A DNA stretch of 64,000 nt from an uncultured Methylophilaceae bacterium (GCA_913009235.1 CAJVXS010000001.1:124001-188000), one strand, 5' to 3'; positions 49,406-60,094 are shown, counted from the first letter of the stretch. Notes: a model not told the origin generated them from the sequence alone. Translations and numbers: made by a program.

Positions 49406-51613
49406 TTAAATCGGCGTGAGTTTTGCAAACTCCAAGGCTAGCCATTTCAACCCTGCATTACCAAAATTGACCTGTACCCGCATATCATCTGCACTACCTT
49501 CATAGCTTACCACAACACCGTTACCAAACTTCTTATGATCGACACTTTGGCCAATCCTCCAAGGCATAGCATTCTTCTGTTCGCTACTTTTAGCATTGTT
49601 CATTCGATGTGGCAACTCATTGTAGTTAGGGCTTCCTGAGCGTTTCACTGGTTTGCTATTAAGACGTTTCAACAGTTCTTCAGGAATCTCATCTAAGAAG
49701 CGCGAAGGAATACCATAACGCACCTTGCCGTGTAACATGCGGCTTTGTGCGTGACTTAAGTATAGGCGTTGCCTTGCACGGGTTACAGCCACGTACATTA
49801 AGCGACGCTCTTCTTCTAAGCCATTACTTTCATACGTGCTTTGCTCATGCGGACATAAGCCTTCTTCCAAGCCGCTAATAAACACGGTTCTAAACTCTAA
49901 TCCTTTAGAGGCGTGCACGGTCATTAATTGTAACGCATCATGCCCGACATTCGCTTGATGTTCACCCGCTTCCAAGCTGGCATGGCTGAGAAATTGTGTC
50001 AGCAAATCTTGCTCAGTATCTCCATCGACATTATTGTGGTTACCAAGATCTTGATTACTGAACGCTACTGCTGCCGTGACTAATTCCTCCAAGTTTTCGA
50101 TGCGATCTTCTCCTTCTTTGGTGCTTTGGTAATAACTTTTCAAACCGGATAAGGTGGTAGCAATTTCAGCGACTTCTGATAGTGAAATCCCATAAGCTTG
50201 ATCTGTCATTTCACGCACTAAGGCAACAAAACCTTCGATTCCTTTTACACCTTTTTTACCATCACCAGCTCGATTAACGGCTGCCTGCCACAAGCTACAG
50301 TCAGCCGCACGCGCTTCTACTTGCAGTTGCTCTAATGTTCGTGCGCCAATGCCGCGGGTTGGGAAGTTAATCACGCGGAGTAGGGCAGTATCGTCATTTG
50401 CATTGGCGATTAAGCGCATATAAGCCAGTGAATGTTTAATTTCCGCCCGTTCAAAAAAGCGTAGGCCACCATACACACGGTAAGGCAGATTGGCTGAGAA
50501 CAGGACATGCTCAATTACTCGAGATTGTGCATTGCTACGATAGAGCATGGCAATATCGCCTAAACTGGTACCTTCAGCATGCAGAATTTTTATTTCATCG
50601 ACAATAAATTTCGCTTCATCGGTATCGTTATAGGCTTCATAAATACGGACTGGTTCGCCCTTGCCTGCTGAGGTCCATAGGTTTTTACCTAAGCGGTTTT
50701 GGTTGTGTGAAATAATGGCATTGGCAGCATCGAGGATATTGCTGTGTGAACGATAATTCTCTTCAAGTTTGACGATATTTTGCACATTAAAATCATTCTC
50801 AAAATCTTGCATATTATCAACACGTGCACCACGGAAACCATAAATAGATTGGTCATCATCACCTACTGCAAACATGCAGTTACTTGTATCTGCAAGTAGT
50901 TTTAACCACATGTATTGTAAACGGTTAGTATCTTGAAACTCATCGACTAAGATATATTGAAAGCGGGATTGGTAGTGTTCGCGAATATGCGCATCCCGTG
51001 CTAATAATTCATAGCAACGTAATAGTAATTCAGAAAAGTCTGCAACGCCTTCACGGTTACATTGATTATCATACTCTGCGTAAATCTCATTTAAGCGTTG
51101 TGAGTGTGCATCATGTGCATCGACTTTGTCCGCACGCAATCCCTCTTCTTTACAGTTGTTGATATAACCTTGCACTTGTTTCGGTGCAAACTTCTCATCA
51201 TCAATGTTCATCAGTTTAAGTAACCGTTTGATGCTAGATAGCTGGTCTGAATTATCTAAAATTTGGAAAGTGCTAGGCAAGCCAGCTTCGCGATGGTGGG
51301 CGCGTAATAAACGATTACACAGCCCATGAAACGTCCCCACCCACATGCCACGTGTATTGATTGGCATCATAGAAGTTAAGCGGGTTAACATTTCTTTTGC
51401 CGCTTTATTCGTAAATGTTACCGCCATCAAACCCATTGGTGAGACCTGCTCAGTTTGAATCAGCCAAGCAATACGGGTTGTCAGTACGCGCGTTTTACCA
51501 CTACCAGCGCCAGCTAAAATCAAAGATGATTGATGCGGTAATGTGACGGCCTCTAGCTGTTTGTTATTCAGTCCGGTAAGCAAAGAATTACTATCAGTAT
51601 TCGGAATACCCAT
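49406..51613 (-). CDS. uvrD: UvrD/Rep-family superfamily 1A DNA helicase
   Basis: 3'-5' helicase for repair and replication restart, 735 residues. Motifs in order: Walker A LILAGAGSGKTRVL, VTFTNKAAKEM, DEFQDTN (Walker B), VGDDDQSIYGFRGA, FPTRGIGARTL, LMTVHASKGLEF and YVAVTRARQRLYLSHA. A C-terminal Tudor-like domain (about 680-735; GQSVDHKKFGNGVVVSYEG) resembles the RNA polymerase contact of UvrD/PcrA. I start at ATG 51613 (MGIPNTDSNSLLTGLNNKQ); an in-frame extension to 51715 is not family-like. Could equally be called PcrA/Rep-like; uvrD is the best guess. Confidence 0.9.
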   Translation of the reverse strand: MGIPNTDSNSLLTGLNNKQLEAVTLPHQSSLILAGAGSGKTRVLTTRIAWLIQTEQVSPMGLMAVTFTNKAAKEMLTRLTSMMPINTRGMWVGTFHGLCNRLLRAHHREAGLPSTFQILDNSDQLSSIKRLLKLMNIDDEKFAPKQVQGYINNCKEEGLRADKVDAHDAHSQRLNEIYAEYDNQCNREGVADFSELLLRCYELLARDAHIREHYQSRFQYILVDEFQDTNRLQYMWLKLLADTSNCMFAVGDDDQSIYGFRGARVDNMQDFENDFNVQNIVKLEENYRSHSNILDAANAIISHNQNRLGKNLWTSAGKGEPVRIYEAYNDTDEAKFIVDEIKILHAEGTSLGDIAMLYRSNAQSRVIEHVLFSANLPYRVYGGLRFFERAEIKHSLAYMRLIANANDDTALLRVINFPTRGIGARTLEQLQVEARAADCSLWQAAVNRAGDGKKGVKGIEGFVALVREMTDQAYGISLSEVAEIATTLSGLKSYYQSTKEGEDRIENLEELVTAAVAFSNQDLGNHNNVDGDTEQDLLTQFLSHASLEAGEHQANVGHDALQLMTVHASKGLEFRTVFISGLEEGLCPHEQSTYESNGLEEERRLMYVAVTRARQRLYLSHAQSRMLHGKVRYGIPSRFLDEIPEELLKRLNSKPVKRSGSPNYNELPHRMNNAKSSEQKNAMPWRIGQSVDHKKFGNGVVVSYEGSADDMRVQVNFGNAGLKWLALEFAKLTPI

Positions 51614-51773
51614 CCGAGTATTATAACGTTTCAACTGACTTATTGCCTTACCAATTACCGAAGTTGGGAACACTCCTTGCGGGTGTGGCGCCTTAGGTCG
51701 GTTGATACAATTCATTACAAAAAAAGTGCAACATGCATGAACTTAAGTGCAATAGCATAGTCCTTAACTACAT

Positions 51774-51880
51774 GGTAACGAGACGGTAATTTTGTTACCT
51801 TTCCGTCTTTCCCCTACGGAAGCCTTCCCAAGAAGGCATTGTGCCCTGGCCGAGTCCTTTCGGTCAGGGCTTTTTTGCGC
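51774..51880 (+). ncRNA. Candidate small RNA with C-rich hairpin loops
   Basis: Three adjacent hairpins on the plus strand: TTCCGT/ACGGAA (51801-51821) with loop CTTTCCCCT; GCCTT/AAGGC (51822-51837) with loop CCCAAG; and CCCTGGCC/GGTCAGGG (51844-51869) followed by six T, a strong terminator. An inverted repeat GGTAAC/GTTACC (51774-51799) precedes them. No coding frame on either strand resembles a protein. The pyrimidine loops can pair with Shine-Dalgarno sequences. It stands between two minus-strand genes, so it would need its own promoter; I could not recognise one. Confidence 0.55.
51844..51876 (+). terminator. Rho-independent terminator of the candidate small RNA
   Basis: An eight-pair stem (CCCTGGCC with GGTCAGGG, one G-U; one further G-C pair inside) and T6 at 51871-51876. 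There is no plus-strand gene upstream for more than 2 kb, so it ends something other than an annotated gene. Confidence 0.8.
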
Positions 51881-52060
51881 TTTGATAAAAGAGAGTAGCA
51901 ATGCTACTTATTCTTTGCCCCACTTTAACAGTAACAGATGTCGCGCGGGAGGTGGAGCGAAGAGTAGCATCTGGACCCTGGACCTCTATATTCCAGGTAA
52001 TGCATACTCTTTAGCAGTGATATGGCACGTTACGATATGTAAGGTTGTATAGTGATGCAA
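51881..52060. other. Intergenic stretch with two small palindromes
   Basis: AGTAGC-AAT-GCTACT (51894-51908) and CCTGGA/TCCAGG (near 51977-51997) are perfect short inverted repeats without T runs. No coding frame or promoter is convincing. Together with the candidate small RNA it makes up the 447-base gap between the helicase gene and ung. Confidence 0.4.
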
Positions 52061-52762
52061 CTAAAGCTGCCAATGAATGGGCTGTTGACCATGTTGGGCT
52101 AAATGTTGATTAATTTGCGAGAATTGGTGGTTACCAAAAAATCCACGATAGGCAGATAATGGCGATGGATGCACTGACTGCAAGACCAAGTGCTTAGTGG
52201 TATTAATCGAAGCGCCTTTTTTCTGCGCATAACTTCCCCATAAGACAAACACTAGGTTTTTACGTTGTGTATTGAGTGCTGCAATCACTGCATCCGTAAA
52301 TACCTCCCAGCCACGCTTTTGGTGCGAGCCTACCCTGGCTTGTTCTACTGTTAATGTTGTATTGAGTAGCAACACGCCTTGTGCTGCCCAGGGCGACAAA
52401 TCACCACCACCACTCATGGTGATGCCAAGGTCTGATGCTATTTCCTTGAAAATATTCACTAATGATGGTGGTGGCTTAATGCCAGTAGGCACAGAGAAAC
52501 TTAATCCATGCGCTTGTCCATCGCCATGATAAGGGTCTTGCCCAATAATGACCACACGGACATCCTCAAAAGGTGTGTGATTGAAGGCATTGAAAATAAG
52601 TGAGTTAGGCGGGTAAATGACTTTGCCAGCAGATTTTTCTTGTTCTAGAAAGTCAGCCAGTGTTTGCATATATGGCTGATCAAACTCTTGGCCGATAGCG
52701 GCCTGCCAAGATGATTGTAGAGATCGGTGCAGAGGTGAGTTTAGTTTGGGTGTTGCTCGCAT
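52061..52762 (-). CDS. ung: Uracil-DNA glycosylase, family 1
   Basis: Removes uracil from DNA at the start of base excision repair. The 233-residue protein has the catalytic motif [20 protein letters not shown] with its water-activating Asp, [10 protein letters not shown] and the DNA-intercalation motif [11 protein letters not shown]. Its ATG is two bases from the stop of a short upstream ORF on the same strand. Functionally complements dut elsewhere in the window. Confidence 0.97.
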   Translation of the reverse strand: MRATPKLNSPLHRSLQSSWQAAIGQEFDQPYMQTLADFLEQEKSAGKVIYPPNSLIFNAFNHTPFEDVRVVIIGQDPYHGDGQAHGLSFSVPTGIKPPPSLVNIFKEIASDLGITMSGGGDLSPWAAQGVLLLNTTLTVEQARVGSHQKRGWEVFTDAVIAALNTQRKNLVFVLWGSYAQKKGASINTTKHLVLQSVHPSPLSAYRGFFGNHQFSQINQHLAQHGQQPIHWQL

Positions 52763-52763
52763 A

Positions 52764-52865
52764 TTAAGCTTTCTTTATAAAAGAATAGAAATCCAATAGC
52801 CCAACAGATAAAAAGCCTGCTAATGCAACAATCAGTAATATAACTAACGGCTTTTGGTCTTTCAT
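52764..52865 (-). CDS. Possible 33-residue single-pass membrane peptide upstream of ung
   Basis: The frame [20 protein letters not shown] then [13 protein letters not shown] encodes a charged N-terminus, one hydrophobic segment (about residues 7-25) and a basic C-terminus, the usual plan of small inner-membrane proteins. TAA, one base, then the ung ATG suggests coupling to ung. Against it, no good RBS lies before its ATG. Not recognised. Confidence 0.4.
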   Translation of the reverse strand: MKDQKPLVILLIVALAGFLSVGLLDFYSFIKKA

Positions 52866-52895
52866 GTTTATACACATGTGAAGGAGATATAAATA

Positions 52896-52973
52896 ATGGG
52901 CGTATTTTTGCAACCCATTTGTTTGTTATTTTTAACGGTGAGACGGATCGCCCAACTCGACCCAGCAGTTTGA
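52896..52973 (+). CDS. Possible 25-residue peptide with strong RBS
   Basis: ATG 52896 follows AAGGAG (52881-52886) with nine bases between, and opens MGVFLQPICLLFLTVRRIAQ then LDPAV. The first half is hydrophobic. It ends one base before the convergent MOSC gene's stop. The RBS is the main support; length makes it uncertain. It could be a leader peptide, a small membrane peptide or chance. Confidence 0.35.
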   Translation: MGVFLQPICLLFLTVRRIAQLDPAV

Positions 52974-53639
52974 TTATATCAACATTTTTAATGAAAGTAG
53001 GCGGTTGCTATAAGCTTGCTGTAGTAACGGAGCTAAGCTTTCAATAGATAGTACCTTTTTTAATATCGCTGTGGGGTTGTTTAGCAGGTTTAAATCTAAC
53101 TTGTATAAAATCAGCGCCGTATGCACGCTAATGGCTTGCGGGTCGCGACTAATTATACTGATCGCATCTTCAGCCTTTACTTTGCCTTCGGTCAGCACGC
53201 GGCAGTAGAATCCACTGCGACCACTATGCAAAAACTGTTTAGTCATGGTTTTATCGCCGAGTTTGTGTGCCAATTTAAAACAAGGGATTCTCGGCATGGT
53301 TACTTGAAATGTAGCTTTACCCATTTTCAACACATCACCAATACACACGTTATCTTCACTCAATCCTGAGATAGTAAAGTTTTCACCAAATGTAGCAACA
53401 GATAAATCCTGCCGCGACAAGGAATTTTGCCAAAAAGCATAATGTTCGAATGGGTAGCAATACACCGCTTGGTGTGGGCCGCCATGCACTTTTTTATCTG
53501 CTTGGTTATCGCCATCCAGACCTAGGAACCTCGCCCAAGTGGCTTCTTGCACAGGTGCTTTGTAAATTCCGGTTAGCACCTCTTCTCCATTAATATTAAC
53601 CTCTTTAGGGGTGGCAACATTCACTGAAACTAGCTTCAT
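52974..53639 (-). CDS. MOSC-domain protein (YiiM-type)
   Basis: A 221-residue protein related to the molybdenum-cofactor-binding C-terminal domain of sulfurases. VHGGPHQAVYCYPFEHYAFW, ATFGENFTISGL and MPRIPCFKLA (candidate molybdenum-ligating cysteine) match YiiM, which acts on N-hydroxylated bases with a reductase partner. Length matches (about 224). No partner gene adjoins. Confidence 0.87.
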   Translation of the reverse strand: MKLVSVNVATPKEVNINGEEVLTGIYKAPVQEATWARFLGLDGDNQADKKVHGGPHQAVYCYPFEHYAFWQNSLSRQDLSVATFGENFTISGLSEDNVCIGDVLKMGKATFQVTMPRIPCFKLAHKLGDKTMTKQFLHSGRSGFYCRVLTEGKVKAEDAISIISRDPQAISVHTALILYKLDLNLLNNPTAILKKVLSIESLAPLLQQAYSNRLLSLKMLI

Positions 53640-53771
53640 TAGATTAACCTTGTCATGGAGGGTGTTAGCATAAAGCTGAAATGAGGGTAGTGCAAACCCA
53701 CAAGGAGATATTCATATTAATGGTGTGCTAAAACTGAATAAATAATCAAGTAGCACCGTAAAAGTAGCGCA

Positions 53772-53796
53772 CTAAAAAACCCACTGAAGCGGGTTT
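53772..53796 (-). terminator. Terminator downstream of the cupin gene
   Basis: On the minus strand AAACCC (53791-53796) and GGGTTT (53777-53782) form six pairs around an eight-base loop, and the T tract continues to 53774. It lies 64 bases after the cupin stop codon. Confidence 0.65.
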
Positions 53797-53859
53797 GTTT
53801 ACTTATGCTCCACCTAGGGGGATGAAGCGTGTAAGCCTATTGCTTTCTATCACGTCGCT

Positions 53860-54210
53860 TTATTTTACGATTGATTTAATGCGACTCGACATAATTTTTA
53901 AACTGCAAAAGAAGCATTTAGCAAAGTTGCCATCAATATGTTTAAAGCGTTTTTTCAGAGGTTTTTTGACTTCCCAAGTACCTTTGAAGCCATTCGGAAA
54001 TACAACTAAATCACCTGCTTTAAATGTCGTGGCAGGGCTGCCATCTTCAGGTATCATGACGCACTCACCTGCTTCAATCAATGCAGTTTCTGTAGTGATG
54101 AATTCCCATGGGAAAGTTGACATTTCTTTTTCCCATATTGGCCAATATGCAGTGCCTAAGTCTTTTAGAACAACTGCGCTTGGATTGCTGGTAACGGTAA
54201 TTGCTTTCAT
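53860..54210 (-). CDS. Cupin-domain protein (ureidoglycine aminohydrolase-like cupin_3)
   Basis: A 116-residue protein with the short cupin_3 fold: TALIEAGECVMIPEDG, FKAGDLVVFPNGFKGTWEV. Most relatives end soon after a WEV..P.KK segment; here about 25 further residues follow (DGNFAKCFFCSLKIMSSRI), possibly read-through after loss of the original stop. Substrate unknown; the classical histidine metal motifs are mostly absent, as usual in this subfamily. Confidence 0.75.
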   Translation of the reverse strand: MKAITVTSNPSAVVLKDLGTAYWPIWEKEMSTFPWEFITTETALIEAGECVMIPEDGSPATTFKAGDLVVFPNGFKGTWEVKKPLKKRFKHIDGNFAKCFFCSLKIMSSRIKSIVK

Positions 54211-54393
54211 GTTAAATCCTATTAGTTAGTGTAATGCCCAGAATCGGAATCATTAGGAGTGCACCCATAGTAAATTATTGCGGCTAATTTTCCTAGCTTT
54301 TATAGGTTGGTATATTAAGCCTGGTTGATTTTACATCCCCGATTGTTTATTGTTGCAGCCTTCATCTATTGCCTGGCTAACTGAGATTTTTAC

Positions 54394-55377
54394 ATGACTA
54401 ATACCGCACTCCCACAGTGGCCAAAAACCTACCCTGAAACGCATGCACGCGGATCACTCAAGCTACATAATGCGGACTTCCGTGTCACAGAGCTGCCCTT
54501 GGCCTTACCATCAGGGGAGGGTGAACATATTTGGGTGCAGGTTAGAAAAATCGGTGCAAATACAACCTTTGTTGCGCAACGCATTGCTGAGTATGCTGGT
54601 GTGAAAGAAAACGATGTTGGCTACGCAGGTTTGAAAGACCGTTATGCGGTAACTGAGCAGTGGTTCAGTATCTACCTTCCAAAAGGTGAAGCACCTGACA
54701 TGCTGCAATTAAAGCATGATGAGTTCACCGTGTTATCACAAAGTCGCCATGTGAAAAAGTTGCGCCGAGGTGATTTATTGGGTAACAATTTCGAGATTAT
54801 CTTGCGGAATGTGGAAGGCGATAAAGCGCTGATTGAAGCTAACTTATTGCAAATTCAACAGCATGGCGTGCCTAACTATTTTGGTCCTCAGAGATTTGGG
54901 CGCGATGGAGGTAATGTGGAACAAGGCCGCTTGATGGTATCTCGAGAAATTCGTGTACGCAACCCAAAAATGAAAGGCATTTATTTGTCTGCAGTCCGTT
55001 CTTTTGTCTTTAATGAAATTCTGGCAGAGCGTATTAATAGTGAGTTATGGAGCAAAATACTCGAAGGTGATGTGTTGGATGATGAGGGTCTGCCAACAGG
55101 TGCGCTATGGGGCCGTGGGCGTGTTGTGACCGCTGATGCGGCTGGTGATTTAGAGAGCGCCATTGCCAAACAACATGCGTCCTTGTGTGAAGGCATGGAG
55201 CATGCAGGCCTTTCGCAAGATCGTCGGACGTTGGCAGCCATCCCAAAGGACATGACATGGCAATGGTTAGACGAATCGCAATTGCAGCTCACATTTTCAT
55301 TAGCAGCTGGTTATTATGCAACTTCAGTGATGCGAGAGGTATTGGATGTGGTAGAGCCGGATAGGTATAAGTCATAG
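54394..55377 (+). CDS. truD: tRNA pseudouridine(13) synthase TruD
   Basis: Isomerises U13 of tRNA-Glu to pseudouridine. The 327-residue protein has the catalytic-Asp segment ENDVGYAGLKDRYAVTEQWFS and GVPNYFGPQRFGRDGGNV, both TruD signatures, and an inserted central domain. Length is slightly short of the E. coli protein (349). No RBS is evident before ATG 54394. Confidence 0.95.
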   Translation: MTNTALPQWPKTYPETHARGSLKLHNADFRVTELPLALPSGEGEHIWVQVRKIGANTTFVAQRIAEYAGVKENDVGYAGLKDRYAVTEQWFSIYLPKGEAPDMLQLKHDEFTVLSQSRHVKKLRRGDLLGNNFEIILRNVEGDKALIEANLLQIQQHGVPNYFGPQRFGRDGGNVEQGRLMVSREIRVRNPKMKGIYLSAVRSFVFNEILAERINSELWSKILEGDVLDDEGLPTGALWGRGRVVTADAAGDLESAIAKQHASLCEGMEHAGLSQDRRTLAAIPKDMTWQWLDESQLQLTFSLAAGYYATSVMREVLDVVEPDRYKS

Positions 55378-55625
55378 GTAAGTAGTTTCATTCAGAAGAA
55401 ACTATTAAAGCAAGAAGATTGTTTTATAACCAAATTGAAAAGGTGATAGCTATTAAGGATGTTTTGCTAGCTCATTGTATTTTTGGTGTCAAAGTTGTGG
55501 CATACATTTGATTTGCTGTTAAGTTGCTCGATCATTCTTAGGAATGATATTAAGCGCGACTACCTCGTGATTCTGAGCCTATAACATAGAGTTGAGTAGG
55601 CTTACATAGCTAGCACCTGCAATTG

Positions 55626-56162
55626 CTATCTGCATCGAAAATGAGACCCTATAGCATCCTTTTCGGAAACTTTTACATTCCCCTCTATTGGCCAATTAAT
55701 ATCAATACTTTTATCATCCCAAACAATGCATTGTTCATGCTCTATGGAGTAATAATTAGTCGCCTTATACAAAATCTCAGCAGTCTCAGATAGTGTCAAA
55801 AAACCATGTGCAAATCCTTCTGGAACCCACAACTGTTTTTTATTTTCAGCTGATAGCTTCTCACCCACCCACTTGCCGAATGTTCGCGAATTTTCCCTAA
55901 CATCAACTGCAACATCAAATACTTCTCCTTGGGTAACACGCACAAGCTTGCCTTGTGCTTTTGGTGGCAATTGATAATGCAATCCTCTCAACACGCCTTT
56001 GGATGATTTGGAATGGTTGTCTTGTACAAAGTTAACGCTATATCCGACCGCTTCTACAAATTCTTTATGCTTGAAACTCTCAAAGAAAAATCCTCTATCA
56101 TCAGTAAACACCGTTGGCTCAAACAAAATTACTTCAGGTATGGCTAGTTGTGTTGCTTTCAT
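55626..56162 (-). CDS. rfbC: dTDP-4-dehydrorhamnose 3,5-epimerase
   Basis: Third enzyme of dTDP-L-rhamnose synthesis for surface polysaccharide. The 178-residue cupin-fold protein has FFFESFKHKEF, FVQDNHSKSSKGVLRGLHYQ with the catalytic His, and WVPEGFAHGFLTLSE. It overlaps rfbD by four bases (ATGA). Last gene of the rfbB-rfbD-rfbC unit. Confidence 0.96.
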   Translation of the reverse strand: MKATQLAIPEVILFEPTVFTDDRGFFFESFKHKEFVEAVGYSVNFVQDNHSKSSKGVLRGLHYQLPPKAQGKLVRVTQGEVFDVAVDVRENSRTFGKWVGEKLSAENKKQLWVPEGFAHGFLTLSETAEILYKATNYYSIEHEQCIVWDDKSIDINWPIEGNVKVSEKDAIGSHFRCR

Positions 56163-57052
56163 ATCTGGTCTCCATAAGTTTGATTGAGAAAGCGATCAAC
56201 ATGAACTTGCCACATAGGCATAAAAACACCAAATGTCTGACTAATCTTAGTTGTGTTCAATAGTGAGTTTTTGGGTCGTTTTGCTGGTGTTGGATACTGC
56301 GATGTAACTATAGGACTTAATTCAGCAGAACAATTAGACAGGCCATCCACAATGACTTCCCCTTTTTTGCATAAATACTCTGAAAATCCATACCAACTTG
56401 TATTGCCATTAGGTGCAAGATGATAAATGCCTGATAAATCTGTATCCCTTTCAAGTGCCTGCATCAAACAAATAGAAGTGACATCAGCAATTAGCTCAGC
56501 ACACGTTGGCACCCCCATCTGATCATTAACAACACTTACCTCATCTTTCTCTTGAAGTAACCTGATCATAGTTTTAGCAAAATTATTGCCATGTGACCCA
56601 TATACCCAGCTAGTTCTAAATATTAGGTGCTTACACCCGCTGTTCGTAATTAGTTCCTCACCTCTGCACTTTGTGCTTCCATATACATTGATCGCATTTG
56701 TTGGGTCAGATTCAACATAAGCACCTAGCTTTTCACCATTAAAGACATAATCTGTTGAATAGTGTATTAACCATGCATCTAAATCCTTGGCCTCATGTGC
56801 CATAAGACCAACTGCATCTGCATTGACAAGTTCTGCCTTGTTCTTGTCAGACTCTGCTTGATCTACCGCAGTATAAGCTGCCGCATTAACAATGATATTA
56901 GGCTGGTAATCTTGTATTAAAGAACGAAGACCTTGTAGGTCTTCGAGATTAGCCTGTGCTCTTGTACATGACTTTAGCTCGCCCAAAACAAGAAGTGTTC
57001 GTTGTAGTTCATTTCCAATTTGTCCATTAGCACCTAAAAGCAATATCTTCAT
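56159..57052 (-). CDS. rfbD: dTDP-4-dehydrorhamnose reductase
   Basis: NAD(P)H-dependent short-chain reductase making dTDP-L-rhamnose. The 297-residue protein has LLLGANGQIGNELQ (nucleotide binding), NAAAYTAVDQAESD, STDYVFNGEK with the YxxxK catalytic pair in NVYGSTKCRGEE, and FRTSWVYGSHGNNFAKTM. Overlaps rfbB and rfbC by four bases each. Confidence 0.96.
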   Translation of the reverse strand: MKILLLGANGQIGNELQRTLLVLGELKSCTRAQANLEDLQGLRSLIQDYQPNIIVNAAAYTAVDQAESDKNKAELVNADAVGLMAHEAKDLDAWLIHYSTDYVFNGEKLGAYVESDPTNAINVYGSTKCRGEELITNSGCKHLIFRTSWVYGSHGNNFAKTMIRLLQEKDEVSVVNDQMGVPTCAELIADVTSICLMQALERDTDLSGIYHLAPNGNTSWYGFSEYLCKKGEVIVDGLSNCSAELSPIVTSQYPTPAKRPKNSLLNTTKISQTFGVFMPMWQVHVDRFLNQTYGDQI

Positions 57053-58107
57053 ACGTACTGCGCCTTAATCCAATTTTGATACTCGCCACTCACTACATTG
57101 GCTACCCAGTCTTGGTTGTCTAAATACCATTTAAGCGTCTCTTGGATGCCTTTTTCAAAAGTGTATTCTGGCGACCAATCAAGCTCACTTTTAATCTTCG
57201 TCGCATCAATTGCATAACGCTGATCGTGGCCCTCACGATCTTTCACAAAGGTGATTTGTTTTGCGTATGACTTCCCATCTTTCCTTTGGCGAGTTTTGTC
57301 TAGCATCTCACACAACGTGTTAACAATGTAGATATTGGTTTTTTCATTAAGGCCGCCAATATTGTATATTTCACCAACAGCCCCTTTGTCTAATACGCGA
57401 CGAATAGCGCTACAATGATCACTGACATGAAGCCAATCTCGGATCTGCAGACCGTTGCCATAAATTGGCAAATCTTTGCCTGCTAAAGCATTATAAATAA
57501 CTAGAGGAATAAGTTTTTCTGGGAATTGATATGGGCCATAATTATTAGAGCAATTAGTGGTTAACACTGGCATGCCATAAGTATGGTGATAAGCTCTAAC
57601 TAGGTGGTCTGATGATGCCTTGGATGCCGAATAAGGGCTATTAGGGGCATATTGATGATCTTCTGCAAACCCAGGGGCATCTGAATCAAGTGAGCCGTAT
57701 ACTTCATCAGTAGAAACGTGCAAGAAGCGAAACTCATCTTTTTTATTCTGATCTAAATTGCTCCAATACGATCTTGTAGATTCGAGCAATCTGAATGTGC
57801 CAACAATATTAGTTTGAATAAATTCTTCCGGACCGTGAATAGAGCGATCAACATGTGACTCTGCAGCAAGGTTAACAACTGCCCTTGGCTGATACTCCGA
57901 AAGGAGTCGATCAATAAATTTAATATTGCCAATATCACCTTGAACAAATATATGATTAGGATTTGAATTAAGCGCCTCTAAATTATGCAAATTACCTGCA
58001 TAAGTAAGCTTGTCAAGATTAATGATTACCTCATCACTCTGTGATAACCAATCAATCACAAAGTTACTGCCAATAAATCCCGCACCCCCCGTTACTATAA
58101 TTGCCAT
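57049..58107 (-). CDS. rfbB: dTDP-glucose 4,6-dehydratase
   Basis: Forms dTDP-4-keto-6-deoxyglucose from dTDP-glucose. The 352-residue extended SDR protein has VTGGAGFIGSNFVIDWL, NLAAESHVDRSIHGPEEF, HVSTDEVYGSL, the catalytic YSASKASSDHLVRAY and NNYGPYQFPEKLIPL. First gene of the unit. The thymidylyltransferase gene rfbA, normally in the same operon, is not here. Confidence 0.97.
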   Translation of the reverse strand: MAIIVTGGAGFIGSNFVIDWLSQSDEVIINLDKLTYAGNLHNLEALNSNPNHIFVQGDIGNIKFIDRLLSEYQPRAVVNLAAESHVDRSIHGPEEFIQTNIVGTFRLLESTRSYWSNLDQNKKDEFRFLHVSTDEVYGSLDSDAPGFAEDHQYAPNSPYSASKASSDHLVRAYHHTYGMPVLTTNCSNNYGPYQFPEKLIPLVIYNALAGKDLPIYGNGLQIRDWLHVSDHCSAIRRVLDKGAVGEIYNIGGLNEKTNIYIVNTLCEMLDKTRQRKDGKSYAKQITFVKDREGHDQRYAIDATKIKSELDWSPEYTFEKGIQETLKWYLDNQDWVANVVSGEYQNWIKAQYV

Positions 58108-58429
58108 AATTTTTCCTAAATTTCGTTAAAATATAGTGGTAACAAACCTATTTTTCTAAACATTATTTTCCTATAAATACTAGGCATTCCGAATACGGAT
58201 TAAGGTGAGGAGCAATCACTGATCCCAAGTCGACGATAACTTGTTTAGGGTAGTGCCGTCTATTAATTTATGCAAGGCGCTAGACAAAATAAAATCCGGG
58301 GAGATAACCTTCCCGATGAGAGTAGCTGGATATATGAGAAGTCGGATGAAATGCAACACAAGCCAAAAAAGGCAATAAAAAAGCCCGTAAGTACTAGACC
58401 TACGAGCTTTTCTGAGGCTGAGACGATGC
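58108..58429. other. 322-base gap between groEL and rfbB
   Basis: Holds the rfbB upstream region (A+T-rich, with AGGA ahead of the ATG) and the groEL terminator. Short open frames of 30 to 60 codons occur on both strands, but none has an RBS plus recognisable sequence. I see no tRNA or mobile-element end. Confidence 0.4.
58376..58408 (-). terminator. Terminator of the groES-groEL operon
   Basis: On the minus strand AGCTCGTAGGT (58398-58408) pairs with ACTTACGGGCT (58382-58392), eleven pairs including two G-U, loop of five, then a T run to 58376. It starts 21 bases after the groEL stop. Confidence 0.88.

Positions 58430-60094
<1,665 letters not shown>

Noticed and set aside
51614-51715. A 34-codon upstream extension of the helicase gene
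   Set aside because: The extra sequence is not like family N-termini, and the helicase fold starts soon after ATG 51613.
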